Shown: positions 1-8,308, counted from the first letter of the stretch. The stretch is DNA of 64,000 bases from Clostridium acetobutylicum ATCC 824 (GCF_000008765.1 NC_003030.1:3692001-3756000); one strand, 5' to 3'. The notes: a model not told the origin generated them from the sequence alone. A program made the numbers and translations.

Positions 1-1
1 T

Positions 2-232
2 ATCAGATTTAGTGAATTACAGAGAAAAATTAATGGTATATCAAGCCTTATGCTATCAAAAAACTTAAAAGAGCTTGAAAAAGACTCTCTTGTTATTCGT
101 CATCAATACAATGAAATTCCACCAAGAGTAGAATATGAATTATCAGAACTTAGTGAAAAACTCATAGTTGCTTTACAGGTTCTTGGTGAATGGGGAAATG
201 AAGTTTATAACTACAAACATCAAGCTACCTAA
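2..232 (+). CDS. HxlR-family transcriptional regulator, C-terminal part
   Basis: The reading frame is open from the window edge, so the gene starts outside; 76 residues are visible. The sequence RFSELQRKINGISSLMLSKN followed by LKELEKDSLVIRHQYN and PPRVEYELSE matches the second half of the winged-helix domain of HxlR/MarR-like regulators: recognition helix, wing, then the conserved P-x-V-E-Y-x-L-S turn. HxlR proteins are small dimeric DNA-binding regulators, often next to redox or stress genes. The target gene is not in view. It is followed at once by a recombinase fragment on the other strand, so it may be cargo of another mobile unit that extends beyond the window. Confidence 0.85.
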   Translation: MRFSELQRKINGISSLMLSKNLKELEKDSLVIRHQYNEIPPRVEYELSELSEKLIVALQVLGEWGNEVYNYKHQAT

Positions 233-248
233 TCCAAATTTTCTATAA

Positions 249-345
249 TTATATATTAGGATTTATCATCAACTTTCTTCGCAAAATAGGAGAAGGAGAA
301 ACACCTTTATCATCTGGTGATCCTCCTCTCGTAATATATTTATTA
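249..345 (-). pseudogene. Large serine recombinase, C-terminal scrap
   Basis: Read on the minus strand this stretch gives GGSPDDKGVSPSPI then LRRKLMINPNI and a stop. That matches the far C-terminus of the two longer recombinase relics in this window (at 30096 and 34788), which end GGEASPDEGGSPSFI then LRRRLMINP. Only about 30 codons remain and there is no start. It is a relic of the integrase type (serine recombinase with zinc ribbon) used by SCC-like elements. Confidence 0.6.
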
Positions 346-399
346 TTTTTTCATCATTGCCCCAATTAGTTTATGCTTGTCTTCTTATAACTTTCTCGC

Positions 400-813
400 C
401 TATTTTTCAAAAAGTTTACGAGCATTAGTCTGAATATATTCAATTTCTTCTTTAGATAAATCACAAAAATCACTATTATCCATAGAACAATTTGAATCTT
501 GTACATACATCATCTTTGTATCCTTCTGTGTTATAGAGTAGAACCAGCACTCTGCAGGAACATTATACACTTTTCCTTTTTCCATTAAAGTCAACTCAAT
601 ATTAAATTTATCATTTTCTTTTTCCGCAGTAATTAATATTGCTTTTCCAGCTGACAAAATAAACTGTTCGTCCGTTGAGTGGTGGATCTCTAAATGAGCT
701 ATTCCCTCAATATCATTATCTGGCTTCCAATTTTTAATACAAACAAGCCATTTTTCATTTTTATATACACAAAGTATTCCTTCTCTATTATTTTCATATA
801 TATCTGGTTTCAT
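400..813 (-). CDS. Small cupin-like protein of the fructosamine operon
   Basis: 137 residues with the beta-strand rhythm of a one-domain cupin: AHLEIHHSTDEQFILSAGKA carries the His and Glu of the first cupin motif, and later strands include a VPAECWFYS turn. The start follows a good ribosome site (AAGGAG). It is the last gene of a four-gene run (permease, epimerase, kinase, cupin) and lies 23 bases after the kinase. Small cupins in sugar operons may act as sugar isomerases or mutarotases, or bind the substrate. The exact role here is inference from context only. Confidence 0.6.
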   Translation of the reverse strand: MKPDIYENNREGILCVYKNEKWLVCIKNWKPDNDIEGIAHLEIHHSTDEQFILSAGKAILITAEKENDKFNIELTLMEKGKVYNVPAECWFYSITQKDTKMMYVQDSNCSMDNSDFCDLSKEEIEYIQTNARKLFEK

Positions 814-836
814 TTTTCATTTCTCCTTTTTTAAAT

Positions 837-1724
837 TTATATTTCAGTTTTTCCTTGAATCGGAACTCCGTAACCAAATGCACCTTCCATGCCGCACACA
901 TTAGCCGCAAATATTGCTCCGCTTTTCATAGCACTTTCTAATCTTATCTTCATGCTTTCTTTTGTTCCTTCAACTAATTTTCCTGTTTCGGATGTCTGTA
1001 AAAGCGAGCAAAGGAAAGTTGAAAAATATGAATCTCCTGCACCCATTGTATCAATAATATTGGCAGCCATAATAGCAGAAGTATACAAGAAATCACCATT
1101 GTAGAGTACATATGATCCATCTTCTCCTATTGTTCCAAGGACTATTTTCACTCCATAATTTTGAACTTTTTTCATTTCTTTTTCTCGTTCTTCAGCTGTC
1201 AAATGAGCACATGATAAGATTGCCACATCAATATACGGACAAACCTTCAAAAGATATTCATCTGTCCATCTCATAGAAAAATCATACGCAATTGGTACTC
1301 CCGTTGCATGAAGCTCCTTCAAATTATCTTCAATATAGCTATTTAAATTTGTGTAAATCAAATCAAACTTTTTAATGTATTCAAAATCGTTTTCATCAAA
1401 ATTATAAGAATGCTCTTTAGCAATACCACCTTTATTGGAACCAAGGAAAACACGATCAGCATTTTTCAAAGTAACTAGAGCAAATCCATTTTCTCCTTCA
1501 TAATGTCGACAATGGCTGTCATCAATTCCTATCTCTTTCAATGTATTTTGTACACATTCTGCCACTTCATCATTTCCATACTTTCCAATGTATGCAGTCT
1601 CAGCTCCATTCATCTTTCCATATACACAAGTGTTAATGCACTGTCCTCCCGGATACATCTTCCCTCTTGAAAGGTATTTATCACATACATTATCGCCAAT
1701 AGCAACAATTTTATAATTCTTCAT
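837..1724 (-). CDS. PfkB-family sugar kinase, FraD/FrlD-like
   Basis: 295 residues, the usual length for ribokinase/PfkB kinases. The N-terminus (VAIGDNVCDKYLSRG then YPGGQCINT) is the substrate-binding region with the Gly-Gly pair. The C-terminal signature DTMGAGDSYFSTF near residue 225 holds the catalytic Asp and anion-hole glycines. In fructoselysine (Frl) and fructose-asparagine (Fra) pathways this kinase phosphorylates the Amadori compound on C6, making the substrate of the SIS deglycase, which is present upstream at 4372. It lies 55 bases after the epimerase gene and 23 before the cupin gene, in one transcript. Which amino-acid conjugate is used cannot be read from the sequence. Confidence 0.82.
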   Translation of the reverse strand: MKNYKIVAIGDNVCDKYLSRGKMYPGGQCINTCVYGKMNGAETAYIGKYGNDEVAECVQNTLKEIGIDDSHCRHYEGENGFALVTLKNADRVFLGSNKGGIAKEHSYNFDENDFEYIKKFDLIYTNLNSYIEDNLKELHATGVPIAYDFSMRWTDEYLLKVCPYIDVAILSCAHLTAEEREKEMKKVQNYGVKIVLGTIGEDGSYVLYNGDFLYTSAIMAANIIDTMGAGDSYFSTFLCSLLQTSETGKLVEGTKESMKIRLESAMKSGAIFAANVCGMEGAFGYGVPIQGKTEI

Positions 1725-1779
1725 TTTTCTTCTCCTTCTATAACAGTATTTAAATTATTAAGCAGAGAAACTAGTAAAT

Positions 1780-2595
1780 CTATTCTAATTCATTTGTATT
1801 CTCTTTCATCCAAGAAACAATATCATCAATAGCTTTATCAGGATTGCAATAATATCTTCTATCACAAATTTCAAAAGAAACATTCCCTGTATAACCTCTT
1901 TTTTTGAGTGCGCTATAATATTCTTTCATTGGAAAATCTCCATCTCCTGGTACTGTATGCCCTCTATCGTTAAAATGAATATGCTGAATTTTTTCGCCAA
2001 GATTATCAAAATAATCGTCAATTGTCTCTCCTGCATATGTCATCTGATCTAAATCTATCATCCCTACAATATTCGCGGAATCGATTTCACGAATCATATT
2101 TGAAATATCCTTACTCGAAATCAATACATTAGTTGTGGTTGCTTTTAATTCCTCAAGCATTAATCTAACGTTTTTTCTTTCACAGTAAGCTATAACCTGA
2201 GCTAAAGACTCCTGACAATACTTCCACGCTTCATCTCTTGGCTGATTAAAATATCCAAACCCTGTACTAATTTGAACATTGCTGCATCCTAAAAATTCAG
2301 CTGTATCTATTGCTCTTTGATAATAGCGAATACTTGATTCTCTTGTAATAATATCCGGTGTACAAAAGTTAACAGGATACGTGCAGTTTTCAGGTGTAAT
2401 TGCCATTACATTTAGCTTTCTTCTTCGAATATTTCTATCCAATTCAATTAGTTTTCCAAGTGAATAATCAAAAATATTTAATTGCGGTGCTGAACAATAA
2501 AGATCAATACTATCAAATGGAGATTCTTCTACCTTATCAAGAAATTTTTCTATTGGGTAACGCAAATAATGATAATTCATAGGAGCAAATTTCAT
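1780..2595 (-). CDS. TIM-barrel sugar epimerase/isomerase, FrlC-like
   Basis: 271 residues of the xylose-isomerase-like AP-endonuclease-2 superfamily. Metal-ligand segments typical of the family are visible: MLEELKATTTN (Glu), GMIDLDQMTYAGE (Asp), IQHIHFNDRGH (His-x-Asp) and NVSFEICD (Glu). FrlC of E. coli interconverts psicoselysine and fructoselysine; the same role on an Amadori compound is likely here. The start at 2595 was chosen because AAGGAGG at 2604-2610 sits correctly before it; a GTG six codons upstream overlaps that ribosome site. It lies between the permease and kinase genes. Classical Salmonella fra loci lack this gene, so the operon mixes Frl and Fra features. Confidence 0.78.
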   Translation of the reverse strand: MKFAPMNYHYLRYPIEKFLDKVEESPFDSIDLYCSAPQLNIFDYSLGKLIELDRNIRRRKLNVMAITPENCTYPVNFCTPDIITRESSIRYYQRAIDTAEFLGCSNVQISTGFGYFNQPRDEAWKYCQESLAQVIAYCERKNVRLMLEELKATTTNVLISSKDISNMIREIDSANIVGMIDLDQMTYAGETIDDYFDNLGEKIQHIHFNDRGHTVPGDGDFPMKEYYSALKKRGYTGNVSFEICDRRYYCNPDKAIDDIVSWMKENTNELE

Positions 2596-2653
2596 ATACG
2601 CATCCTCCTTCACTAGCTTATACTACAGCTTAATCATATTAATTTATACTATA

Positions 2654-3973
2654 CTAGAAAACGATTGCACCAAGTACCAATGCCACTCCTACAGATGCTA
2701 TTGTACATACAAGTCCTGGAAGCATATAACTATGATTCAACACATATTTACCTATTTTTGTAGTTCCTGCAGAATCAAATGCTATCGCAGCAACACACTG
2801 TCCGGATGCTGGAATAAAGTAGTTTGAACTGCAAGCAAGCCAGCCTGCAATAATGATATTAACTGGAAGCCCCAAGGCAATACCAATCGGTACCATAATC
2901 ATTGTTGTGGAAGATTGACTAGTAGTAATTGCACCGACTACAAAAACTGCTATAATATAAATCCACGGATATTGATTTGTTAATACAGACATATTTTTAG
3001 TGATAAAAGAAGCTTGATCGCTAATAAATGTATTTACTAACCAACAAAGACCAAATGCTAATACTACTGCAAACATTCCTGTTGTGAATACTGGTTGTTC
3101 TAAAATTTTTGCACTATCAAGTTTAGTTGCAAGAACTGTAATAGCTGCAGCTGTAAGCATAAAAATTTGAATTACAGTTGTAAGTGGTAATTTTGTGTTA
3201 TGTGCGAATACTGGAAGAAGCTTGTTTGCTGCTCCTAAGAATACAATACTAACCATTGCAATTAAAAAGATTATTACAGAAATTTTTGCTTCTTTAGTAG
3301 AGGGTTTTTCATTTCTTTCTACTTTAGAGAAGTCTTGAATCTTTCCTTCAGATACACGAGCTTGAAATTCAGGATCATCTGCTAATTCTTTTCCTTTCTT
3401 TATCACTGCTAATGCACATAAAACGGTTCCAACTAATGTTGCTGGAATACAGACAATAAGTAATGTAAAAATATTAACAGAAGTATATTGTGCTTTAGCC
3501 ATAAACGCCAATACTGCTACAGTAGCTGCTGAAATTGGACAAGCTGTTATAGCCTGCTGTGATGAAACAATAGATGCTGAAATTGGACGTTCTGGACGAA
3601 TTCCTGTATCAATCGCAATTTCATTAATAACTGGAAGTAAGCTGTATACAATATGACCTGTTCCACTCATAAATGTGAAAATATAAGCAATAACCGGTGC
3701 CAAAATTGTAAGCATCTTAGGATTTTTTCGAAGTATCTTTTCCGCTATCTTAACTAAAAAATCCAATCCTCCACATGCTTGCATTGTAGCTGCAGCGCAA
3801 ATTACTGCAATCATAATCAAAATTACTGTAATAGGCGGATCAGCTGGTGCTACATGTAACCCAAATGTCATAATTAACATTCCAAGTCCACCAGCCATTG
3901 CCAAGAATGTACCACCTTTTCGTACACCTAGAAAAATAATAGCAAGAACGATTACTAACTCTACCCAAAACAT
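2654..3973 (-). CDS. DcuA/DcuB-family permease, FraA-like
   Basis: 439 residues with about twelve hydrophobic spans. Family blocks are clear: VRKGGTFLAMAGGLGMLI near the start, IMIAVICAAATMQACGGLDF near residue 60, then MSGTGHIVYSLLPVI and SSQQAITACPISAATVAVL. These are hallmarks of anaerobic C4-dicarboxylate (Dcu) carriers. In Salmonella the fructose-asparagine permease FraA belongs to this family, whereas Frl loci use an APC-type permease. Given the surrounding deglycase, kinase and epimerase genes, uptake of an Amadori compound such as fructose-asparagine or fructose-aspartate is more likely than plain dicarboxylate transport. It has its own promoter and operator-like site upstream (4095-4156). 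Confidence 0.8.
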   Translation of the reverse strand: MFWVELVIVLAIIFLGVRKGGTFLAMAGGLGMLIMTFGLHVAPADPPITVILIMIAVICAAATMQACGGLDFLVKIAEKILRKNPKMLTILAPVIAYIFTFMSGTGHIVYSLLPVINEIAIDTGIRPERPISASIVSSQQAITACPISAATVAVLAFMAKAQYTSVNIFTLLIVCIPATLVGTVLCALAVIKKGKELADDPEFQARVSEGKIQDFSKVERNEKPSTKEAKISVIIFLIAMVSIVFLGAANKLLPVFAHNTKLPLTTVIQIFMLTAAAITVLATKLDSAKILEQPVFTTGMFAVVLAFGLCWLVNTFISDQASFITKNMSVLTNQYPWIYIIAVFVVGAITTSQSSTTMIMVPIGIALGLPVNIIIAGWLACSSNYFIPASGQCVAAIAFDSAGTTKIGKYVLNHSYMLPGLVCTIASVGVALVLGAIVF

Positions 3974-4094
3974 AGATTATCCTCCTCAATGTTAGATTCA
4001 TTTTTTTATCGCTTGTTGTAATAAGTTTTATTATTTAAGAATGGTGCACACATTCTTAGTAATACAAAATCAATCCGGCTTTTTCGTGTTGCTT

Positions 4095-4156
4095 TGTATT
4101 ATATTGTATTACTTTGTATTTGATATAATGGTATACCTTGAATATATTTTTGTCAA
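4095..4156 (-). promoter_or_regulatory. Promoter and candidate GntR operator for the permease operon
   Basis: On the minus strand, TTGACA (4156-4151) and TACCAT (4133-4128) are spaced by 17 bases. Just downstream is TGTATTATATTGTATT (4095-4110), found in reverse complement at 5435-5450 before the deglycase gene. A shared 16-mer before both transcripts of the locus fits control by the GntR-type regulator at 5563. The rest of the gap 3974-4371 shows only this and the terminator at 4288. Confidence 0.6.
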
Positions 4157-4287
4157 TTACATTTTAATGTTTATTTAATATACACAATTAAAGTCATTGC
4201 TTATTGTTCCCTATTCCTATACAATCGTTTTCAATGTCTTGAAATAAAAAACTTCTCCATAACTACAACTTCGTATTTTCAAAGTAT

Positions 4288-4319
4288 AAATAAAAGTATT
4301 TTAAATAATACTTTTATTT
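4288..4319 (-). terminator. Terminator after the deglycase gene
   Basis: A perfect 13-base stem, AAATAAAAGTATT with AATACTTTTATTT, lies 53 bases past the stop of the SIS gene. The stem is AU-only but long and ends in T-rich sequence. It separates the deglycase transcript from the permease promoter. Confidence 0.55.
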
Positions 4320-4371
4320 ATACGCATAGTGCTTCCATAATTCCCTCAAGTAAATATTTAATGTTTTAATA

Positions 4372-5382
4372 TTAATATTCCACTTTCCACATATAGCGAC
4401 GAGTAGGTAACGGATGCTCACGTTTTGTTGCAAGTTCATGGTTGTATATAGGATACACATTATTGAACAATGAATGATTAAAATAGTCAACAACAGAAGC
4501 ATCAATTGTAGAAAGACCAAGTTCTTTAGCATCCAATACCTCTATACGCTTTGCATAGGTATTTAAAAATTTAAGAGCTCTTTCATCCAAATCACGTGTT
4601 GAACCCTCAGAAATCTGAATCATGAACGGACGGTTTGCATCGGTAATTTCAAAAGGCCCGTGGAAATATTCGCCAGTGTGAATACTACTAGAATTAAGCC
4701 ATTGCATCTCCATAAAAATGCAGATACTCTCCATGTAAGCAGCTCCATAACTTGCGCCACTTCCCATAGTATAAATAACTGAATCATCTTTATACTTTTC
4801 AGCAAATTTCACTGCTCTCTCTGCAACATGATTACGAGCATTTTTTATAATATTGCTAATCATTTTAGTACCTTCATAGAATTTATTGTAGTTTTCATAT
4901 CCTTCTGTCTGAGCTAAAAGCTCTACTGCAACCAAAAGGGCACATATTGTCTTTTCACCTGAATAGTCAATATCTCCTTTAAGATGATCTGGACTAGCAT
5001 CAAAGGTATAACGAATAATATAATCGCCAAATTCGATGATTTCTGATTCTTTAAGCCATGTTAGAATAATAACAGTTGCTCCCATTTCCTTACCAAGTTT
5101 TGCAGCCGCAATTGTTTCTGGTGTATTTCCCTTATGACATGCTAAACATATTATTGAATTTACTCCAAAATCTTTTGGTGTACTGTGAATGAACTCACTA
5201 CTATTAATCCATGCAGATTTAATTGAAGTACATTCTTTTTCCATAAAAGTTTTTGCTGGATAAAGGGCTCCTAAAGATCCTCCACATCCTACAACATAAA
5301 TACTTTTCACTCCGCCTTTTGCTTTCTTTTTATCAAGAATTTCAGAAATAATACTTTTAATATCTTTGCTAGAATAATCCAT
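4372..5382 (-). CDS. SIS-domain deglycase, FraB/FrlB-like
   Basis: 336 residues with two SIS (sugar isomerase) domains. The first opens with SIYVVGCGGSLGALYPAK, the phosphosugar-binding Gly-Ser loop, followed by LACHKGNTPETIAAAK. The second has IYTMGSGASYGAAYMES. The C-terminal part HTGEYFHGPFEI is typical of FrlB-like enzymes. FrlB and FraB split 6-phosphofructosyl-amino acids into glucose-6-phosphate and the free amino acid. The start at 5382 follows AAAGGAG by ten bases; upstream Met codons are too close to or before that site. It is transcribed divergently from its likely regulator and ends at its own terminator. Confidence 0.82.
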   Translation of the reverse strand: MDYSSKDIKSIISEILDKKKAKGGVKSIYVVGCGGSLGALYPAKTFMEKECTSIKSAWINSSEFIHSTPKDFGVNSIICLACHKGNTPETIAAAKLGKEMGATVIILTWLKESEIIEFGDYIIRYTFDASPDHLKGDIDYSGEKTICALLVAVELLAQTEGYENYNKFYEGTKMISNIIKNARNHVAERAVKFAEKYKDDSVIYTMGSGASYGAAYMESICIFMEMQWLNSSSIHTGEYFHGPFEITDANRPFMIQISEGSTRDLDERALKFLNTYAKRIEVLDAKELGLSTIDASVVDYFNHSLFNNVYPIYNHELATKREHPLPTRRYMWKVEY

Positions 5383-5430
5383 TTTAATCATTCTCCTTTG
5401 CGTTATTGTATTCATTTGTTTCTATATATA

Positions 5431-5459
5431 CTATAATACAATATAATACATTGTGTCAA
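5431..5459 (-). promoter_or_regulatory. Promoter with embedded operator for the deglycase gene
   Basis: On the minus strand TTGACA (5459-5454) and TTATAG (5436-5431) are 17 bases apart. The spacer contains the 16-mer shared with the permease promoter (here 5435-5450). An operator inside the spacer would let a bound GntR dimer exclude RNA polymerase. Confidence 0.6.
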
Positions 5460-5510
5460 TGGAAATTTTTATTTTTTTATTGATATACGCTATATACATT
5501 GATTTATCTT

Positions 5511-5528
5511 TGTATTATAATAAATACA
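5511..5528. promoter_or_regulatory. Palindromic operator before the GntR gene
   Basis: TGTATTATAATAAATACA has perfect six-base arms (TGTATT and AATACA) and lies 35 bases before the regulator start. The arms match half-sites of the two 16-mers at 4095 and 5435, so it is a good candidate for autoregulation. Confidence 0.55.
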
Positions 5529-5562
5529 TAATTACAATTAGGTATTCATATGGAGGTTATAT

Positions 5563-6276
5563 ATGGAACTAAATAATACAATTGCTACACCTTTGTACAA
5601 ACAATTAGAAAAAAAACTGCAGCAAGAAATAGATAGTGGTAAAAGACCTGCTGGAAGCCGTCTTCCAACAGAAAATGAATTGAGCAAGGCTTATAATGTA
5701 AGCCGTGTGACTGTCCGCAAAGCTCTTGCTGAACTATCCGAGTCAGGATATTTAGAGCGCAAATCAGGAAAAGGTACTTTTGTTGCTGAAAAAAAACTTG
5801 AGCGTGGCATAACAAACGGTGTTTTAGGTTTTTCTGAAATGTGTAAAATGATGAATGCAATTCCGGGTGCCAAAATTATAAAGATCGCCCTTGAAGAGCC
5901 ATCAGAAAAGGATATACAGAAAATGTCACTTAATAAAGATGAAAAAGTTTTAGTATTAGAACGTGTACGTTATGCAAATGGCAAACCAGTATTGTTAGAA
6001 TTAAATAAATTTCCTGAATCCTTTTCCTTTTTATTTGAAGAAAATTTAACTGATGCATCTCTGTATGATATTTTAGAACAACACAATATAATTTTAGATC
6101 ATTCCCGAAAAACACTAGATATTGTATTTGCAGATACTAAAGAAGCTAAAACATTAGGAATTTCTAGGGGATACCCACTTTTAAGAATCAATAGTATCAT
6201 ACACAATGCAGACAACACTATTACTAACCTCTGTCAGCAACTTTGTATAGGAGATAAGTTTACATTTATAATTTAA
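5563..6276 (+). CDS. GntR/HutC-family regulator, FraR/FrlR-like
   Basis: 237 residues. The N-terminal winged helix is complete: PLYKQLEKKLQQEIDSGKRP, then LPTENELSKAYNVSRVTVRK and a wing at YLERKSGKGTFVAE. From about residue 85 comes a UTRA ligand-binding domain that includes LVLERVRYANGKPVLLELN and DNTITNLCQQLCIGDKF. Regulators of this class sense phosphorylated sugars or amino sugars. The gene is divergent from the deglycase gene, and three operator-like sites flank the promoters of the locus. It most likely represses the locus until the substrate or its phosphate is present. Confidence 0.85.
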   Translation: MELNNTIATPLYKQLEKKLQQEIDSGKRPAGSRLPTENELSKAYNVSRVTVRKALAELSESGYLERKSGKGTFVAEKKLERGITNGVLGFSEMCKMMNAIPGAKIIKIALEEPSEKDIQKMSLNKDEKVLVLERVRYANGKPVLLELNKFPESFSFLFEENLTDASLYDILEQHNIILDHSRKTLDIVFADTKEAKTLGISRGYPLLRINSIIHNADNTITNLCQQLCIGDKFTFII

Positions 6277-6334
6277 ATTAGATTGTTAGGTATTTCAATG
6301 TATCTTAGAATTTAAGCAAGTATACCTATACAAG

Positions 6335-6386
6335 GTTTGAGCATGAGCCCATTATTCCAGAAGAATAATGGGGCTCATGCTCAAAC
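6335..6386. repeat. Long inverted repeat (hairpin)
   Basis: GTTTGAGCATGAGCCC plus ATTATTC faces its reverse complement with one extra G on the right arm, giving a stem of 23 base pairs with a six-base loop. There is no T-run at either side, so it does not look like an ordinary terminator. It lies in the 270-base gap between convergent genes and next to rlmH-tail copy H. It may be the end of a lost transposon or a small palindromic element. Confidence 0.6.
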
Positions 6387-6473
6387 ACGGCGAACGTGTA
6401 TATTTACAATCTTGAAGTTTCAATATTGTACTTTTTACAAGAAGATATCGCCCATGCATACCAGATGATGCCT

Positions 6474-6494
6474 CAATCTGTGATACAGTTAACC
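6474..6494 (-). repeat. rlmH-tail copy H (eroded)
   Basis: On the minus strand GGTTAACTGTATCACAG matches the rlmH end GGTGAACCGTACCATAAG with a few changes; the Glu codon has become a stop. It is the most distant clear copy from rlmH. The surrounding ATCGCCCATGC and GCATGTGCGAT arms form a stem followed by a T-run on the plus strand, so the stretch may also end transcription of the GntR gene. Confidence 0.5.
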
Positions 6495-6546
6495 GCAGCA
6501 TAAGCATGTGCGATTTTTTTATTCAGCTAATAACATTATTGAATAT

Positions 6547-7575
6547 CTATTTATCAACTAATCCAAGTTCAACCATGCTTTTCCCAGTTGCTATAATTGC
6601 TTCTTCTGCTGATCTTGGCTGCCAGCCAAGCAATTTTTTTGCTTTTGCATTGCTACAGGCTGTGTTTTGGCCTAGAAATGTAGCTGGCATACGCAAATCC
6701 TTCATAAAAAATGCCAAAAACTTCACGATAAAATTTGGCATTTCTTTTATGGAGACTTTTTTAGCTGCGCCGCCTAAAGATCTCTGTAAAATCTTCGCTT
6801 CTTCTTTATATGTGAGATTTTCCCCTGTGGTAGCAATAAATCGCTGTCCTACGGCTTCTGAACGTATCATTGCTAACAAATGTAAGTCTGCTACGTCTCG
6901 CACATCAACGTAATCAAAACCAATTTTTAAGAGGAATGGCATTTTTCCAGTAAGCATGGAACGAATAATTTGATTGGAGTGAGAAAAGTCCTTGCCTAGT
7001 ACAGGTCCCATCACTGCCACTGGATTGACAACTGAAAACTCCATATTCTCTTTCTTTGCAAATTCCCAAGCCGCGAGTTCTGCCATGGTTTTTGAACGTT
7101 GATACGCATCAATATCCCCCGACAAGTTCGTCCAATCTTCCTCTGTAAAAATGTCAGGGTGAGATTTATGTCCTGAAAGCACTGCCCCCGAAGCAGAAGT
7201 TAGGACTACACGTTTAACGCCAGCTGCTTTAGCCACCTTCATCACACGCAAAGTACCATCAACCGCCATTTTCACCATTGCATCTCCATCGTCAGGACGT
7301 ATGGCTGGTGTTGGCGATGCTACATGAATGACGTAAGTAGCACCAGTTGCAGCTTCCATCCAATTCATATCACTTGTTAAATCTGTCTGAATGAACTCTA
7401 GATTTGCAAAATCAGTTATACCTCCTTGAGCTAGCATTGATTTGACCTCATCCTTACGTGATAATGTGCGAAGCGTTGCTCGAACGCCATATCCCTGATT
7501 TAAAAGTTTCAAGATTATGTGTACGGCTATGAAACCACTTCCCCCTGTTACTAATACCAATCCTTTTCCCATCAT
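6547..7575 (-). CDS. NAD(P)-dependent epimerase/reductase, extended SDR family
   Basis: 342 residues. The dinucleotide site is VLVTGGSGFIAVHII at the N-terminus, a dihydroflavonol-4-reductase-like version of TGxxGxxG. The catalytic Tyr-x-x-x-Lys is AYQRSKTMAE near residue 160, with a Ser-rich VVLTSASGAV strand before it. These enzymes reduce carbonyls or act on sugar or lactone substrates with NAD(P)H; the true substrate is unknown. The start follows AAGGGGG. It is divergent from a TetR gene at 7691, the usual layout for a regulator and its single target. The pair lies between tail copies G and H. Confidence 0.82.
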   Translation of the reverse strand: MMGKGLVLVTGGSGFIAVHIILKLLNQGYGVRATLRTLSRKDEVKSMLAQGGITDFANLEFIQTDLTSDMNWMEAATGATYVIHVASPTPAIRPDDGDAMVKMAVDGTLRVMKVAKAAGVKRVVLTSASGAVLSGHKSHPDIFTEEDWTNLSGDIDAYQRSKTMAELAAWEFAKKENMEFSVVNPVAVMGPVLGKDFSHSNQIIRSMLTGKMPFLLKIGFDYVDVRDVADLHLLAMIRSEAVGQRFIATTGENLTYKEEAKILQRSLGGAAKKVSIKEMPNFIVKFLAFFMKDLRMPATFLGQNTACSNAKAKKLLGWQPRSAEEAIIATGKSMVELGLVDK

Positions 7576-7690
7576 AGTTTCCCCCTTGAACTAAAGTTTC
7601 ACTTGTAACTTCTGTGCCATTAGTATATACTATCATCAAGTGGGAATCAACCCAGAAATCATCATCTGTGACAGTAAAGGAGGTACTGTA
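7576..7690. promoter_or_regulatory. Divergent promoter region of the SDR/TetR pair
   Basis: This 115-base gap separates two divergent starts. A perfect 12-base palindrome TAGTATATACTA (7621-7632) lies near its centre and could be the TetR operator, a -10 element, or both. No second matching copy was found. Confidence 0.4.
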
Positions 7691-8212
7691 ATGGCAGCTA
7701 CTAATCACGCACAAGCCATAAAAAAAGATACGAAAGATTTTATCACAACAGCGTTACTTCAAATGTTAGCAAAAGAAAAGTTGCAGGCACTGACAGTTTC
7801 TCAAATTTGTAAACGAGCAGGTGTAAGTCGTATGGCTTTTTACCGCAACTTTAACGGACTTGAACAAATTTTGTATGAATATTACCAGCCAAAAATTGGT
7901 GCTATGTTTGATACAATTCGTGAAAATCCTCAATTCTCAGCCAAATTTGATAGCCAATTAAAATTTTTTAATACCTTTGGTGATGATATAATCTTATCCA
8001 TTGATCGTGGATTTGAGCCAATTATTCAGCAGATTTTCAAAGAAGAAATAGAGAAATTTTATTTCAAAGATAATGATGAACATTGGACAACTTTCATGTC
8101 AGCCGGTGTTTACGCCATTTGGCGAAAATGGTTGCTTGATGGACGACAAAAACCACTGAAAGAGATAATGGACTTTTTCAAACAATTTGACATGATAAAA
8201 GGTAATGTTTAG
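7691..8212 (+). CDS. TetR/AcrR-family regulator
   Basis: 174 residues. The N-terminal helix-turn-helix is clear: ALTVSQICKRAGVSRMAFYR near residues 35-55, then an all-alpha ligand domain. An upstream ATG at 7640 is in frame, but AAAGGAGG at 7676-7683 fits the start at 7691. The gene is divergent from the SDR gene and probably represses it. The C-terminal domain is of the short type seen in DhaS-like regulators. The inducer is unknown. Confidence 0.82.
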   Translation: MAATNHAQAIKKDTKDFITTALLQMLAKEKLQALTVSQICKRAGVSRMAFYRNFNGLEQILYEYYQPKIGAMFDTIRENPQFSAKFDSQLKFFNTFGDDIILSIDRGFEPIIQQIFKEEIEKFYFKDNDEHWTTFMSAGVYAIWRKWLLDGRQKPLKEIMDFFKQFDMIKGNV

Positions 8213-8308
8213 AGTATCTCTTAAGCATTTTGAATATTGAAAAACTCTTTATTTATAAACCTTATCTCGTGACATCAATATCGCTCGAACCATAATACCT
8301 GATAGAAA

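Noticed and set aside
889-1104. Plus-strand frame inside the PfkB kinase gene
   Set aside because: It is antisense to a clear kinase, has no ribosome site and no family features. Many similar shadow frames (for example 2400-2582, 8690-9025, 43116-43589, 48700-49389) were left out for the same reason.
2654-3973. Plain C4-dicarboxylate antiporter
   Set aside because: The family fits, but its place between deglycase, epimerase and kinase genes favours an Amadori-compound permease; kept as an alternative.
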